DNA of 64,000 nt from an uncultured Mobiluncus sp. (GTDB taxonomy: Bacteria > Actinomycetota > Actinomycetes > Actinomycetales > Actinomycetaceae): positions 13,262 through 77,261 of the forward strand of contig NZ_CABTWO010000011.1 of the NCBI RefSeq assembly GCF_902488535.1. The letters are read 5' to 3'. The stretch's first letter is position 1; each line of letters starts with the position of its first letter. The notes below the pieces were generated by a model, which saw nothing but the letters and a program-made list of their open reading frames with translations, did no database searches and had not been told where the DNA came from. Both the position numbers and the translations under genes were made by a program. This document shows, one piece after another, positions 63,702 to 64,000 of the stretch.

Positions 63702-64000
63702 CTACTTCTGCATCTTCCTGTAGCTGCGCTGGTTGATGTCATCGGGACCACCATAATTACCGCCTGGGGTAATTATGGTGCCGGATTCGCCCGCGATAAT
63801 CTTTCGAGCATCACTGAGCCGCCCAATCGCGGCGACATCTCCGGTCAGTTCCACGAAACGGCAAGCTGCCTCCACCTTCGGCCCCATAGAGCCGGCGGGG
63901 AAACCGCCCGCGCGCATGGCAGCGGGACTGGCGCGATGAATTTCCTTCTGTTCGGGAGTACCAAAATTCTCCATCACAGCGGGCACATCGGTCAGAATCA
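63702..64000 (-). CDS. arcC: Carbamate kinase, C-terminal part (cut by window edge)
   Basis: Makes ATP from carbamoyl phosphate, the last step of the arginine deiminase pathway. The visible 99 residues hold LTDVPAVMENFGTPEQK, FPAGSMGPKVEAACRFVE and IGRLSDARKIIAGESGTII, all diagnostic of ArcC. The frame runs off the right edge without a start. Its presence fits an arginine-fermenting anaerobe. Confidence 0.93.
   Translation of the reverse strand, partial: ILTDVPAVMENFGTPEQKEIHRASPAAMRAGGFPAGSMGPKVEAACRFVELTGDVAAIGRLSDARKIIAGESGTIITPGGNYGGPDDINQRSYRKMQK

Overview
The window looks like a piece of chromosome from a Gram-positive, mid-GC actinobacterium. Evidence: an actinobacterial sepF-yggT-divIVA division cluster with an FtsZ tail ending DIPDFLK, a PriA-type HisA, a SufR-led suf operon, and the tlyA-nadK-recN-steA-steB order known from Mycobacterium and Corynebacterium. 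The mixed gene content and the partial carbamate kinase at the right end suggest Actinomycetaceae, possibly Mobiluncus; the genus is inference only. No insertion sequence, prophage, CRISPR array, rRNA or tRNA was recognised.

Layout. 1-5055: rpmB with its promoter and terminator, a secreted Ser/Thr-rich protein of uncertain (possibly pore-forming) function, a Pit phosphate transporter with a small membrane partner, and tpx. 5104-7623 (minus): infC-rpmI-rplT followed by an rRNA methyltransferase; infC appears to use an AUU start and has a long Lys/Ala/Thr tail. 8048-11817 (plus): a membrane pyrophosphatase and a glycosyltransferase. 11937-18001 (minus): hisD-hisC-hisB-(unknown)-hisH-priA-sseB-like. 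18125-26793 (minus): ftsZ, sepF, yggT, divIVA, lspA, an RluA-type synthase and dnaE, the cell-division and replication core. 27005-29366 (plus): a polar amino-acid ABC transporter.

29395-35521 holds the least explained block: four large helical-repeat proteins, one divergent from three in a row, that form two paralogous pairs. It is followed by a small membrane protein, pspA, an ABC-F ATPase, a lipoprotein and an old yellow enzyme.

40786-47737 (minus) is a complete Fe-S assembly operon, sufR-B-D-Rieske-C-S-U-T, with an operator-like dyad before sufR. 47967-60998 (minus) is a long chain of overlapping or closely spaced genes: an RG-rich/TPR/HAD fusion, a small protein, tlyA, a small Cys-rich protein, nadK, recN, steA, steB, a MraY-like transferase, murJ, a glycosyltransferase and a NUDIX hydrolase. 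This mixes ribosome modification, NADP supply and DNA repair with cell-envelope functions. 61134-64000 carries an RNase H, an EcsC-like protein, an acetyl-xylan-esterase-like hydrolase and the end of carbamate kinase.
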